The notes: generated by a model from the letters alone, not told the origin. DNA of 64,000 nt from Phaeosaccion multiseriatum (GCA_965112735.1 OZ218956.1:868001-932000); one strand, 5' to 3'; positions 1-10,988 are shown, counted from the first letter of the stretch. Program-made: numbers and translations.

Positions 1-3000
1 ACAGCGCCAAGTGGGGCCTTGGATGGGCTCAAATGGCCCAATCTGGCTCTGTGCTGGGATCAAGAAAGCCCAAAGCCCGCATTTGTGGGGCACACACAGC
101 CCGAACGACGCGTTTGCTGGCCACAACATGCCCACTCCGGGCATTGGCTCAGCACAACAGGCCTAACTGAGATACTACATTGCCACAACAGCGCCAAGTG
201 GGGCCTTGGATGGGCTCAAATGGCCCAATCTGGCTCTGTGCTGGGATCAAAAAAGCCCAAAGCCCGAACAACGCGTTTGCTGGCCACAACATGCCCACTC
301 CGGGCATTGGCTCAGCACAACAGGCCGAACTAAGATACTACATTGCCACAACAGCGCCAAGTGGGGCCTTGGATGGGCTCAAATGGCCCAATCTGGCTCT
401 GTGCTGGGATCAAAAAAGCCCAAAGCCCGCATTTGTGGGGCACACAAAGCCCGACCGACGCGTTTGCTGGCCACAACATGCCCACTCCGGGCGTTGGCTC
501 AGCACAACAGGCCCAACTGAGATACTACATTGCCACAACAGCGCCAAGTGGGGCCTTGGATGGACTCAAATGGCCCAATCTGGCTCTGTGCTGGGATCAA
601 TAAAGCCCAAAGCCCGAACAACGCGTTTGCTGGCCACAACATGCCCACTCCGGGCATTGGCTCAGCACAACAGGCCCAACTGGGATACTACATTGCCACA
701 ACAGCGCCAAGTGGGGCCTTGGATGGGCTCAAATGGCCCAATCTGGCTCTGTGCTGGGATCAAAAAAGCCCAAAGTCCGCATTTGTGGGGCACACACAGC
801 CCGACCGACGCGTTTGCTGGCCACAACATGCCCACTCCGGGCGTTGGCTTAGCACAACAGGCCGAACTGAGATACTACATTGCCACAACAGCGCCAAGTG
901 GGGCCTTGGATGGGCTCAAATGGCCCAATCTGGCTCTGTGCTGGGATCAATAAAGCCCAAAGTCCGCATTTGTGGGGCACACACAGCCCGACCGACGCGT
1001 TTGCTGGCCACAACATGCCCACTCCGGGCATTGGCTCAGCACAACAGGCCGAACTGAGATACTACGTTGCCACAACAGCGCCAAGTGGGGCCTTGGATGG
1101 GCTCAAATGGCCCAATCTGGCTCTGTGCTGGGATCAAGAAAGCCCAAAGCCCGCATTTGTGGGGCACACACAGCCCGAACGACGCGTTTGCTGGCCACAA
1201 CATGCCGACGCCGGGCATTGGCTCAGCACAACAGGCCTAACTGAGATACTACATTGCCACAACAGCGCCAAGTGGGGCCTTGGATGGGCTCAAATGGCCC
1301 AATCTGGCTCTGTGCTGGGATCAAAAAAGCCCAAAGCCCGAACAACGCGTTTGCTGGCCACAACATGCCCACTCCGGGCATTGGCTCAGCACAACAGGCC
1401 GAACTAAAATACTACATTGCCACAACAGCGCCAAGTGGGGCATTGGATGGGCTCAAATGGCCCAATCTGGCTCTGTGCTGGGATCAATAAAGCCCAAAGC
1501 CCGCATTTGTGGGGCACACAAAGCCCGACCGACGCGTTTGCTGGCCACAACATGCCCACTCCGGGCGTTGGCTCAGCACAACAGGCCCAACTGAGATACT
1601 ACATTGCCACAACAGCGCCAAGTGGGGCCTTGGATGGGCTCAAATGGCCCAATCTGGCTCTGTGCTGGGATCAAGAAAGCCCAAAGTCCGCATTTGTGGG
1701 GCACACACAGCCCGACCGACGCGTTTGCTGGCCACAACATGCCCACTCCGGGCATTGGCTTAGCACAACAGGCCGAACTGAGATACTACATTGCCACAAC
1801 AGCGCCAAGTGGGGCCTTGGATGGGCTCAAATGGCCCAATCTGGCTCTGTGCTGGGATCAATAAAGCCCAAAGCCCGCATTTGTGGGGCACACACAGCCC
1901 GACCGACGCGTTTGCTGGCCACAACATGCCCACTCCGGGCGTTGGCTCAGCACAACAGGCCCAACTGAGATACTACATTGCCACAACAGCGCCAAGTGGG
2001 GCCTTGGATGGACTCAAATGGCCCAATCTGGCTCTGTGCTGGGATCAAGAAAGCCCAAAGCCCGCATTTGTGGGGCACACACAGCCCGAACGACGCGTTT
2101 GCTGGCCACAACATGCCCACTCCGGGCATTGGCTCAGCACAACAGGCCTAACTGAGATACTACATTGCCACAACAGCGCCAAGTGGGGCCTTGGATGGGC
2201 TCAAATGGCCCAATCTGGCTCTGTGCTGGGATCAAAAAAGCCCAAAGCCCGAACAACGCGTTTGCTGGCCACAACATGCCCACTCCGGGCATTGGCTCAG
2301 CACAACAGGCCAAACTAAAATACCACATTGCCACAACAGCGCCAAGTGGGGCCTTGGATGGGCTCAAATGGCCCAATCTGGCTCTGTGCTGGGATCAATA
2401 AAGCCCAAAGCCCGCATTTGTGGGGCACACAAAGCCCGACCGACGCGTTTGCTGGCCACAACATGCCCACTCCGGGCGTTGGCTCAGCACAACAGGCCCA
2501 ACTGAGATACTACATTGCCACAACAGCGCCAAGTGGGGCCTTGGATGGGCTCAAATGGCCCAATCTGGCTCTGTGCTGGGATCAAAAAAGCCCAAAGCCC
2601 GCATTTGTGGGGCACACACAGCCCGAACGACGCGTTTGCTGGCCACAACATGCCCACTCCGGCATTGGCTCAGCACAACAGGCCCAACTGAGATACTACA
2701 TTGCCACAACAGCGCCAAGTGGGGCCTTGGATGGACTCAAATGGCCCAATCTGGCTCTGTGCTGGGATCAAAAAAGCCCAAAGCCCGAACAACGCGTTTG
2801 CTGGCCACAACATGCCCACTCCGGGCATTGGCTTAGCACAACAGGCCCAACTGGGATACTACATTGCCACAACAGCGCCAAGTGGGGCCTTGGATGGGCT
2901 CAAATGGCCCAATCTGGCTCTGTGCTGGGATCAAGACAGCCCAAAGTCCGCATTTGTGGGGCACACAAAGCCCGACCGACGCGTTTGCTGGCCACAACAT

Positions 3001-4634
3001 GCCCACTCCGGGCGTTGGCTCAGCACAACAGGCCCAACTGAGATACTACATTGCCACAACAGCGCCAAGTGGGGCCTTGGATGGGCTCAAATGGCCCAAT
3101 CTGGCTCTGTGCTGGGATCAAAAAAGCCCAAAGTCCGCATTTGTGGGGCACACACAGCCCGACCGACGCGTTTGCTGGCCACAACATGCCCACTCCGGGC
3201 ATTGGCTTAGCACAACAGGCCGAACTGAGATACTGCATTGCCACAACAGCGCCAAGTGGGGCCTTGGATGGGCTCAAATGGCCCAATCTGGCTCTGTGCT
3301 GGGATCAAAAAGCCCAAAGCCCGCATTTGTGGGGCACACACAGCCCGAACGACGCGTTTGCTGGCCACAACATGCCGACCCCGGGCATTGGCTCAGCACA
3401 ACAGGCCTAACTGAGATACTACATTGCCACAACAGCGCCAAGTGGGGCCTTGGATGGGCTCAAATGGCCCAATCTGGCTCTGTGCTGGGATCAAAAAAGC
3501 CCAAAGCCCGAACAACGCGTTTGCTGGCCACAACATGCCCACTCCGGGCATTGGCTCAGCACAACAGGCCGAACTGAGGTACTACATTGCCACAACAGCG
3601 CCAAGTGGGGCCTTGGATGGGCTCAAATGGCCCAATCTGGCTCTGTGCTGGGATCAATAAAGCCCAAAGCCCGCATTTGTGGGGCACACACAGCCCGACC
3701 GACGCGTTTGCTGGCCACAACATGCCCACTCCGGGCGTTGGCTCAGCACAACAGGCCCAACTGAGATACTACATTGCCACAACAGCGCCAAGTGGGGCCT
3801 TGGATGGGCTCAAATGGCCCAATCTGGCTCTGTGCTGGGATCAAGAAAGCCCAAAGCCCGCATTTGTGGGGCACACAAAGCCCGACCGACGCGTTTGCTG
3901 GCCACAACATGCCCACTCCGGGCGTTGGCTCAGCACAACAGGCCCAACTGAGATACTACATTGCCACAACAGCGCCAAGTGGGGCCTTGGATGGGCTCAA
4001 ATGGCCCAATCTGGCTCTGTGCTGGGATCAAAAAAGCCCAAAGCCCGCATTTGTGGGGCACACACAGCCCGAACGACGCGTTTGCTGGCCACAACATGCC
4101 CACTCCGGGCATTGGCTCCGCATAACAGGCCCAACTGAGATACTACATTGCCACAACAGCGCCAAGTGGGGCCTTGGATGGACTCAAATGGCCCAATCTG
4201 GCTCTGTGCTGGGATCAAAAAAGCCCAAAGCCCGAACAACGCGTTTGCTGGCCACAACATGCCCACTCCGGGCATTGGCTTAGCACAACAGGCCCAACTG
4301 GGATACTACATTGCCACAACAGCGCCAAGTGGGGCCTTGGATGGGCTCAAATGGCCCAATCTGGCTCTGTGCTGGGATCAAAAAAGCCCAAAGTCCGCAT
4401 TTGTGGGGCACACACAGCCCGAACGACGCGTTTGCTGGCCACAACATGCCGACGCCGGGCATTGGCTCAGCACAACAGGCCCAACTGAGATACTACATTG
4501 CCACAACAGCGCCAAGTGGGGCCTTGGATGGGCTCAAATGGCCCAATCTGGCTCTGTGCTGGGATCAAAAAAGCCCAAAGCCCGAACAACGCGTTTGCTG
4601 GCCACAACATGCCCACTCCGGGCATTGGCTCAGT
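1..4634. repeat. Tandem satellite array, 187/163-bp monomers
   Basis: About 26 head-to-tail monomers start with the word ACAGCGCCAAGTGG at 1, 188, 351, 538, 701, 888, 1075, 1262, 1425, 1612, 1799, 1986, 2173, 2336, 2523, 2709, 2872, 3059, 3246, 3432, 3595, 3782, 3969, 4156, 4319 and 4506. Two length classes exist: about 187 bp (two are 186), and 163 bp, which lacks one 24-bp block (GCATTTGTGGGGCACACACA plus GCCC). The short class starts at 188, 538, 1262, 2173, 2709, 3432, 4156 and probably 4506. Monomers are nearly identical and carry an ACGCGT site. The array is open at the left edge and breaks off inside a short monomer near 4634. It could be centromeric, subtelomeric or ordinary heterochromatic satellite; the sequence alone does not decide. 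Confidence 0.97.
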
Positions 4635-5289
4635 ACAGCAGTGTCTACCTCTCCTCCTTGGCAGTGTGTCCCGCCTTACCTGTGCACTGTCTCCGTTGCT
4701 TCAGGAGGCGCCAACACACTCCAATAAGGCTTCTCTTCTAAATTCCTGAATTTGGTACAAATGTACTATCTGTAAGTATATGGGTTTCCCACGGGGGAGA
4801 GGCCGCTCTCCTCGGGGCTGGACCCCCCAAGGAGGGGGGTACTGCTCCTCGGGCCCTCGCTGTCTTCCGCCCACTCCCTCGTCTCTGCTCCGCGAGAAAC
4901 AAAGTTCCGTTGCTGCGCTGCTGAACAGGCTTTTGCGCCGTCGCCGCGCTCGGGTGGGGGCGTGAATGCAGTGAGGGCCCCCCTCCCTTGTCGTCGGCGA
5001 GAGCCGAGGGAAGTACAGGCGCTCCTCAGTGTCGTCGCAGCAAGTGACGGACCTCAACATCCAGGGCGTCGCCAGTTGTGAGCGAGCAAGTAGGAGGGCT
5101 CCTCATCCACACAGTCGTCAGGTGTGAATGGGGCGCCCGGTGAGTCAAGTGCTGGGGATGTTGGGGGAACTCTTCATTAGGAGAGTCCAGCCCTGTGAGG
5201 GGCTCCTTCTTCGGAGGCCAGTTGGTCTCATAAGAAGGCCGCTTCCATCACAGAGGGCTGTAGCCTATATAAAGGCAACAAAAGTATCG
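4635..5289. other. Unassigned spacer between satellite and retroelement
   Basis: No gene is supported here. The only longer frame is a 119-codon minus-strand reading (5060-4701) that is Arg/Gly/Pro-rich and matches no family I know. A TATATAAAGG word near 5267 precedes the inverted repeat at 5290. The stretch may be the degraded 3' flank of the neighbouring retroelement. Confidence 0.4.
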
Positions 5290-5442
5290 CCCATTCAAGG
5301 GTATCGATACCCATCCAAAAATCTCTACCACTCTCGGGTTCAGCTCCCATCTGAGCATTCTTAGCTACTATTTTCCTGTGGACTTGAGGCACCCATAGGA
5401 CTTCTACATCTTCTTGGATGGGTATCGATACCCTTGAATGAT
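5290..5442. repeat. Inverted repeat with 14-bp palindromic core
   Basis: A 28-bp arm at 5290-5317 (core GGGTATCGATACCC) recurs in inverted orientation at 5414-5441, with at most one mismatch and about 96 bp between the arms. Each arm contains the same perfect 14-bp palindrome. An ATATAAAGGCA word sits outside the left arm (about 5268) and outside the right arm (about 5441), in the same orientation. The repeat lies just downstream of the tyrosine-recombinase reading frame on the minus strand, so it may be a terminus or internal complementary region of that element. Confidence 0.8.
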
Positions 5443-5571
5443 ATAAAGGCACCAGGGCGGACACTCTGCATTTCGGATGTAGCGGAAGGTAGGGAAGTCA
5501 CCATGGTGAGTGCCCTACGCCCCGCTTCACCCCCTTTCATCCGTGTACCTGTGGAGGCGTCGTATCCGCCG

Positions 5572-6545
5572 CTAGCATGCGGCCAGTCCAGCCAAGGCCT
5601 CCTGGACTGTCCTGTGGGCGTACTGGAAAGCCGTCGTCGACGACCAGCGCCCCCAAAACTGGAGTGCGCGCCAGTCTGCTCCGCTAGCTGCAAGGGCTGT
5701 AGCACCTCCACTCCGCAGGGAGTGAGCGCTGATCCGGTTGGGGTCCCTCCCAGCCCTCGTTGCTCCAGCCTTGAGGGCTCTGCTGACTTGCTGAGAAGTG
5801 ATGGACGTCCTTCTCTCCGTCTCGTCGGTGAAGGATGCGAGGAGATTGTGCCCTTCCCAACTTCTCGGGGTCGCGCCCGCTCTCCGCCGAAGTGGCAGCG
5901 GAGCGCGTCCTCGGCAGCGAGTACCGGGCAAAGAGTGGGGGCGCCCGTCCTCTGGTGGGTACGCGCCTCTCCCTTCCTGAGCGCGTCTGTCTTATTGCTG
6001 CCCGTGAAAGCCAAAGTCACGCGCAGCATCCACACTCCCGGGTCGAGGGCTGCAAGGGCTTCTCTCCCTGAGTAGACCCGGTTCGAGGCGTCTGTGAACG
6101 AGACATCGGGACGGGTTAGGATGTAGCGCACGTCTGCTCTCCGCCTCACATTGTTGGGGGCAAACTCGCTCACACGCATCAGAAAAAACCACCCCAGCCG
6201 GATGAGCGCCCACAGCATGGCGCCCTTCCTCCCCTCCGCGCTGAGTACGCCTCTGGTAGCCTCTAAAAGAGCTACATCCACCGGGATCTGCGGGATGGAG
6301 TCGCCATTGGTGAGTCTGTAGCTCCGGAGAACCAACTGCACCTGCTTGCCCACCGCGGGGCCTTTCTTCCCCTCCCGAGAAAAAAGAGCATTCACCGCCG
6401 GTCCTTTCCCCTCCAATGTTGACGCCTTGTTGCCCTTCTCCTCACGACACCACGCCAGACAAGCCATGAAGATTTCCGAGTTCCGGGGGTCATCGTCTCC
6501 GAAAAGCAGAGGGGGTACCTCCACTAGTTGGCAGAACTGATCCAT
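5572..6545 (-). pseudogene. Tyrosine recombinase of a DIRS/Ngaro-type element, frameshifted
   Basis: A DNA strand-exchange enzyme used by tyrosine-recombinase retrotransposons for integration. The N-terminal part reads from 6545 and contains the first catalytic Arg in FFLMRVSEFA. The C-terminal part reads in another frame (5931-5572) and holds the remaining catalytic block: ISAHSLRSGGAT (H-x-x-R), LQFWGRW (the H/W position) and FQYAHRT (the nucleophilic Tyr). The switch of frame lies near 5850-5880, so the copy cannot make one intact protein unless the shift is a sequence error or is spliced out. All core catalytic residues remain recognisable, which suggests a recent loss. It follows an RNase H-like remnant on the same strand. 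Confidence 0.8.
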
Positions 6546-6984
6546 TGGACCGATGAGTAGCGATCCAGGGTGCTAGGGCGGAGACCGCTTGCTGCGGCTG
6601 CCCGAGCAGAGCTGAGAAGACTGCGTCCAAAACGATGGAGTCCGGCATGATTTGCGTCCACTGAGTGAGGGGCTGTAGGTGAGGGGCAATGGGGCGGGAG
6701 GAGCGGTCAGTTCCGATGAGGTTTTCAATCCAATCACGGCTGAGGTCATCGGGGATAAGGTTGATACGTCCGGGGACATGGACGGTGTCGAGGCCATTTC
6801 CTGCCCCAAGGACTCCACCGACCTTAAACACAAGGACAGTGAGCACTATACAAGCGAGTATCTTCATCCAGGCCAGCACGTGGAGGCGTAGGCAATGCAT
6901 AATGGAGAGAGAAGGGAGAGAAAGTGGGAACGATGGGTTCAAAAAGTGCCCTTGTCGTATCGATTTTGGCCGTATCGATCTCAA
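6490..6984 (-). pseudogene. RNase H tail of reverse transcriptase, retroelement remnant
   Basis: The frame contains VHVPGRINLIPDDLSRDW, matching the end of the reverse transcriptase/RNase H module in DIRS-like and other retrotransposons (HVPG-x-x-N-x-x-x-D-x-LSR). Only this terminal piece is present; there is no polymerase YxDD motif upstream, so the element is 5'-truncated. It overlaps the start of the tyrosine recombinase frame by about 55 bp, consistent with the RT-RH-YR order of Ngaro/PAT-type elements. The hydrophobic stretch before the motif could be the remainder of the RNase H fold or chance sequence. Confidence 0.7.
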
Positions 6985-7070
6985 TTTTGGCCATGTCGAC
7001 CTCGATTTTGGCCAAACCGGTCTCGATTTTGGCCATATCGACCTCGAGTTTATAATATCGAGCTCAACAC
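6950..7070. repeat. Short degenerate tandem repeat, TCGATTTTGGCC units
   Basis: The core TCGATTTTGGCC (or CAATTTTGGCC) recurs about five times at 6959-7035 with spacings near 21-24 bp, joined by variable GTATCGATCT / ATGTCGACC / ATATCGACC linkers. It lies immediately 5' of the retroelement remnant. The resulting frames are shadows of the repeat. Confidence 0.75.
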
Positions 7071-7370
7071 CGGAAAATCGAGGTCCTCGTGGTGCCAGCG
7101 AGAAAAGTTGCTTATAGAAAAAAAGTTGCTTTAAGGCGTGACTGACTGGCGGATGGTGGTGCGCCTTAGCAGGGATAAGGCAGTGGTGAATGACGACATA
7201 ACGTGATTGGTGATTCTGGCGGCCGCCGAAGGCGTGATTCGTCTGCAGCTACGATGTGCTTGTAGTAAAAGCCCGGCTCCGGCCTAATCATCTTTTTGGA
7301 TAGTTTCATTTTTTTCAAACTAATTTTAGCAATTAATGTTCATCTCAACCCTTTATGTACTTAGGTTTGC
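7071..7370. other. Intergenic spacer downstream of the coiled-coil gene
   Basis: About 300 bp with no supported gene. The part nearest the coiled-coil gene (about 7290-7365) is AT-rich and is probably its 3' untranslated region. I see no tRNA or other structured RNA. Confidence 0.5.
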
Positions 7371-9537
7371 TTAGCCCACTGCCGCAGGATTGGCCTTCAC
7401 TTTCTCCATAAAGGTTTTGATGTCGTGCCGCTGTCGTGTTGCCTGCCGTGTAGCCTTTTTCCTCTCTTCGATCATGAACTCCCTCTCGGCCTTTATCCTC
7501 TCGCACCTCTCCTCTTCTTCGATGATCTTCTGCTCGGTTTGGAGTCTAATAAATTCCTCGATTCGATGAATCCGCTCTATGTTTTGCTGCTTATCTTGCA
7601 TGGACAATTCTTGCTTGATCTTCTTCATGGCCTCTTCGTGTTCTCGCTGCTCTCGAAGCGTCCCATAGAACTTCTCCTTCTCCTTTAGCCGAGAAACGAT
7701 GTCTTTTCGCCTGTCCTGTCGTCTCTGGTAGTTGTCGGCCAAGCGCTAGCAGAAGCAAAGGCGGAAAGAGAGGTGGAAATGAGGAGACGATAAAACAAGG
7801 GTGGGGAATGCCACAGACAGAACGTACCTGCAATCGTTGCGCGTCTTGCTTTTCCAACACCTCTAGTCTCTTCTTCATGCTTTCTCCATCTTTCTCCAGC
7901 CTCTCTTCTGCTCTTGCTGCTGCATGTTCCTGCTTCTGCTCGTACGCCTTCCTCTTGTTTTCTTGCATCTTCTTGTTTCTCTCGAGTGCGTGCTGCGATC
8001 GATACCACGTAGAGCGCCGTGGGGAGGAACTAAGCAGAGACCCCAACAGGGAGAGGGGAGCTAGACACTTATCTTTGCAAGTACACTAACCTGAATTCGC
8101 TTCTCTGCAGCGGCTCTTTGCTCCGCAATTTCCGAAGCTTTTGCGCGCTTCTTCTCGTTTAACTGCGCCGCCACGCGAGCCTCGCGGGTCTCCACTCGAA
8201 GTCTGCTCCGCTCTGCCTCGTCGTCGTGCATCTTCCGTTTTGTCAACACCACCCACATCGTACGTTCCATGTCCCATCCGTGAGCGATGAGTTGGTAGGT
8301 AGGTGGGCAGACGGATAGGTAGGTATGCAGGTATGCAGGTAAGGTAAATAGACAGATACGTCCTTGAAGATTACACGGAGAGACGGGGTAGATACGGAGC
8401 TTGGAGCCCCCCTCCCCCGTCTGCTACACCCCTTACCCCACCACGCCAAAGGAGGTGGCATCCATTCCCCCCTCCTCACCTTCATCAGGCTTTGAGTTGC
8501 TGCCCTGCGACTATCAGCCTTTTCCTTCTTCTCCCGCTCTCGCTCCAAGGCTTTGGCTGCATTGAGTTTAGCCGCTTGTCGCTCCGCTGCCAATAGCTTT
8601 AGTTGAAAGTCCTTGTCGCGCTTGGCCAGCTGTTGCCTCTGCACGGCCTCCTCCTCTGTTAGGTGCGTCACAAGAAAGGTTTAAAGGTTTGGAAAAGGAT
8701 GCAAATCCCCGAACATGCCGTACCTTCCTTAGCCCGCTTTTCAAGATCTAGCTGTCTCCGCTTCTCGACGGACTTCACTCTAGCCTCTGCTACTTCCTTC
8801 TCGTGGATCTCTCTCCGAGCATGCTCCATCTCTTCTGCCTTCACAATCTTTGCGTGCAGCTCCGCAATCCTCTCCTCGTTTTCCAGGACACGCTTCACTT
8901 CCCGCTCCTGCCTCTTCTTTATCGTTATGAGCCTTTTGCGTTCCTGCGTGTGCACGCACAAGAGGGAATGGAGGTGGGCTCCACGGAGCTGTGCAACATG
9001 GCCAAGACCCTCCAACTTACCATTTCCAAGATTCCTGCTTTCATCTGCGTAGCCTCCTCCTTGATGTCCGGCCGTGCGCGGTCACCACCCACCTCTGCAG
9101 GGGCTTCGTCTTTTGTCTCTGGTGACTCCAAGAACTCAATGATTCGCTGTCGCTCGCGCGATACCACTTCAATTTTCCCTGGAGAGAAGCATAAATGTCA
9201 GAAACTCTTTTTGGCCCCTGCTAAGCCCCTCTTGAAGCACCTACATTTTCGCCTCTCTTCGCTGTGCTCGACTCGGAAATTACACATCTCCTTGGTCTCA
9301 TTCGGCAGGACGAAAGCCTTTCTCGGCCTGTGCACACATAGCAACGCATCGTTCCCTTTGGTGAGTAAAAAGTTAAAGCGGTTCTCCCCCTTCTCTTCCA
9401 GGCATCTCTGACCTCGGCATGAGCTCCTTCGGATCGAATCCGGATCGGAGGCAAGCTTCGAGAGAGCGAGGACTGCTGATCGGGTGGGCCTTCCCGGAGG
9501 CCTCAAAGTTGAGCACAGACTTAATCTGCTCCTCCAT
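7371..9537 (-). CDS. CCDC177-like coiled-coil protein
   Basis: Eight exons on the minus strand rebuild a 480-residue protein: 9537-9413, 9327-9245, 9178-9021, 8943-8724, 8655-8480, 8231-8091, 7992-7828 and 7745-7371; all phases close. The start MEEQIKSVLNFE is followed by PISSPRSLEACLRSGFDP, resembling the SPRSLEAC motif near the start of animal CCDC177. The rest, from about residue 70, is Glu/Lys/Arg/Gln-rich coiled coil (ERQRIIEFLE, EERIAELHAKIVKAEE, ERIHRIEEFIRLQTEQ). No enzyme or membrane segment is visible. CCDC177 is poorly characterised; a ciliary or cytoskeletal role is inference, supported weakly by the CCDC113 gene in the same window. It diverges from the Cys-rich gene 126 bp away. 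Confidence 0.8.
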
Positions 9538-9663
9538 GGCTGAATGGTTTTGTTTTGGTCAAAGTGACACAAGATGGAAACGCCACATAGGGTGTAACCG
9601 TCGTTTTTCAGTGAGACGAGCAAAAACAGAGAAAAAATATATGGATTTCACTCTGTGCTGGCC

Positions 9664-10218
9664 ATGACCGAAGACGTATTAATGCCTAGAGTGAAGAGGA
9701 GGGCTGTGAAGAGGCCGCGGCAAGCAGGGCTGCGGCAGGTCTCGTGGCGTAGACCGCTTTTGCTGGGAGGAGCAGGCCCCCTTGTTTGCCTCCTTCAGGG
9801 GTCCAGGCTGGGGTATGTGTGCGGACTGGACTACAAGAAGCCAAAGGTCTCGTCCTACGCTTGCGTTTCGACTGCAGTGGAGATTGAGGACAAGACTACG
9901 GAGCTGGGCAACGGCGGCGCGTGTATGTCCTGCGACCCTGTGCTTGACACATGTGCACCGGGGTGTCAAGCGCTCATCGACGACTTATATCTCAACTGTG
10001 ATTCCGTGACTATGCCTGACGGACTCTTTTTTGATCCGGGCTATACAATAGACGGAGAGTGGGCGGAGGAGGTCAAGGCGAGCGTAAAGATCGCAGTCGA
10101 GAGGTGCGGGTGCAATACAGCGCCCAAGTTCACGGGCGGACCAGCTACCTCCCTCAAACTGACAGGAGTGATTTTAGTCCTGTCAATAGCATTGGAATAT
10201 GTACGGTGGGGTAGATGA
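9664..10218 (+). CDS. Small Cys-rich, probably secreted or surface protein
   Basis: A single-exon frame of about 184 residues (an in-frame ATG also lies at 9655). The N-terminus is basic, then hydrophobic (PLLLGGAGPLVCLL), which could be a signal anchor. The middle has paired cysteines (CMSCDPVLDTCAPGCQALID, then NCD, then CGCN) and a DGLFFDPG segment. The C-terminus ends in a hydrophobic helix (LTGVILVLSIALEYV) with only a few basic residues after it, like a tail anchor or GPI signal. I recognise the general look of Cys-rich stramenopile extracellular proteins but cannot name a family. Function unknown. Confidence 0.6.
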   Translation: MTEDVLMPRVKRRAVKRPRQAGLRQVSWRRPLLLGGAGPLVCLLQGSRLGYVCGLDYKKPKVSSYACVSTAVEIEDKTTELGNGGACMSCDPVLDTCAPGCQALIDDLYLNCDSVTMPDGLFFDPGYTIDGEWAEEVKASVKIAVERCGCNTAPKFTGGPATSLKLTGVILVLSIALEYVRWGR

Positions 10219-10988
10219 TTTTCAGCTTCATCTTAATTAAAATTACAGGTATCTACATGCTGCCGAATCGGCAATCCCGCTATCAGTCGTGGAAACGACG
10301 CAAAGAGGCATGAATTGAATCAAGTGCTCGGCCCCACTACCACCGGCCCCGCATACTCCACTGAAGCCCCCAATCACTGAAGCCACACCAGTGGGGCCGA
10401 AGCTGCGTATGCGAGCGTGCGTGCCTGTGAGCGTGCGTGTGCGCATGCATGCGTGCGTGAGTAGTGAGTGGGTGCGTGAGTGAGCGGGTGAGTGATTGGG
10501 TGAGCGGGTAAGTGAGTGACTGGGGGGGGGGAGGTTGAGTGGGTGAGTAAGTCCATGGGCGAGTGGGTTGAGTTGGTGAGCGAGTGAGTGAGTGAGTGAG
10601 TGAGTGAGTGAGTGAGTGAGTGAGTGAGTGAGGAGTAAGTGGGTGAGCGAGTAGGTGAGTGGGTGAGGGAGTTGGTGAGTTGGTGAGTGGGTGGGGGAGA
10701 AAGGGAGTCGGTAAGTGAAGGGAGTGAGTGAATGAGTAGTGGAGTGGCTCGGTGAGTGAGGGAGTGACGTGAGAGAGTACGGGGTGAGAAGAGTCGAGGG
10801 AGTGGATTTTCGTACGTGCTGAGTGCTTCCGCGGGTGGTACGTGGGTGCATGCGTGCGTGAGACACGCCACAAGTGCTGTCTAAGGGCCTACGGCTCCCC
10901 AGGCCTGGCCACAGGCGGCCGTCGTGCCCGTCTGCGTCTCTGCGCCCTTCGTAATACAGGCGGCAGGCAACGTTTGGCATAGTGGGCG
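10219..10988. repeat. GAGT-type minisatellite between Cys-rich gene and PAM16
   Basis: No gene is supported in this gap. From about 10400 to 10790 the plus strand is a degenerate (GTGA/GTGAG) array with a pure (GAGT)n core at about 10580-10631. Reading frames through it are Ser/Thr/His/Leu repeats produced by the array. The flanks probably include the 3' UTRs of the two convergent genes. Confidence 0.85.

Larger units (their letters stand above)
5290..6984 (-). mobile_element. Truncated DIRS/Ngaro-like tyrosine-recombinase retrotransposon
   Basis: Combines the RNase H remnant (6984-6490), the frameshifted tyrosine recombinase (6545-5572) and the downstream inverted repeat (5290-5442). The order of modules fits tyrosine-recombinase retroelements. 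No gag or polymerase domain is present, so this is an incomplete, probably dead copy. The outer boundaries are approximate because no target-site duplication can be recognised. Confidence 0.65.

Noticed and set aside
180-4741. Long overlapping open frames across the satellite on both strands
   Set aside because: Monomer lengths (187, 163) are not multiples of three, so each frame is just the repeat read in turn; no start context, codon bias or domain supports coding.
4701-5060. 119-codon minus-strand frame between satellite and retroelement
   Set aside because: Arg/Gly/Pro-rich, no motif, and next to degraded element DNA; not supportable as a gene.
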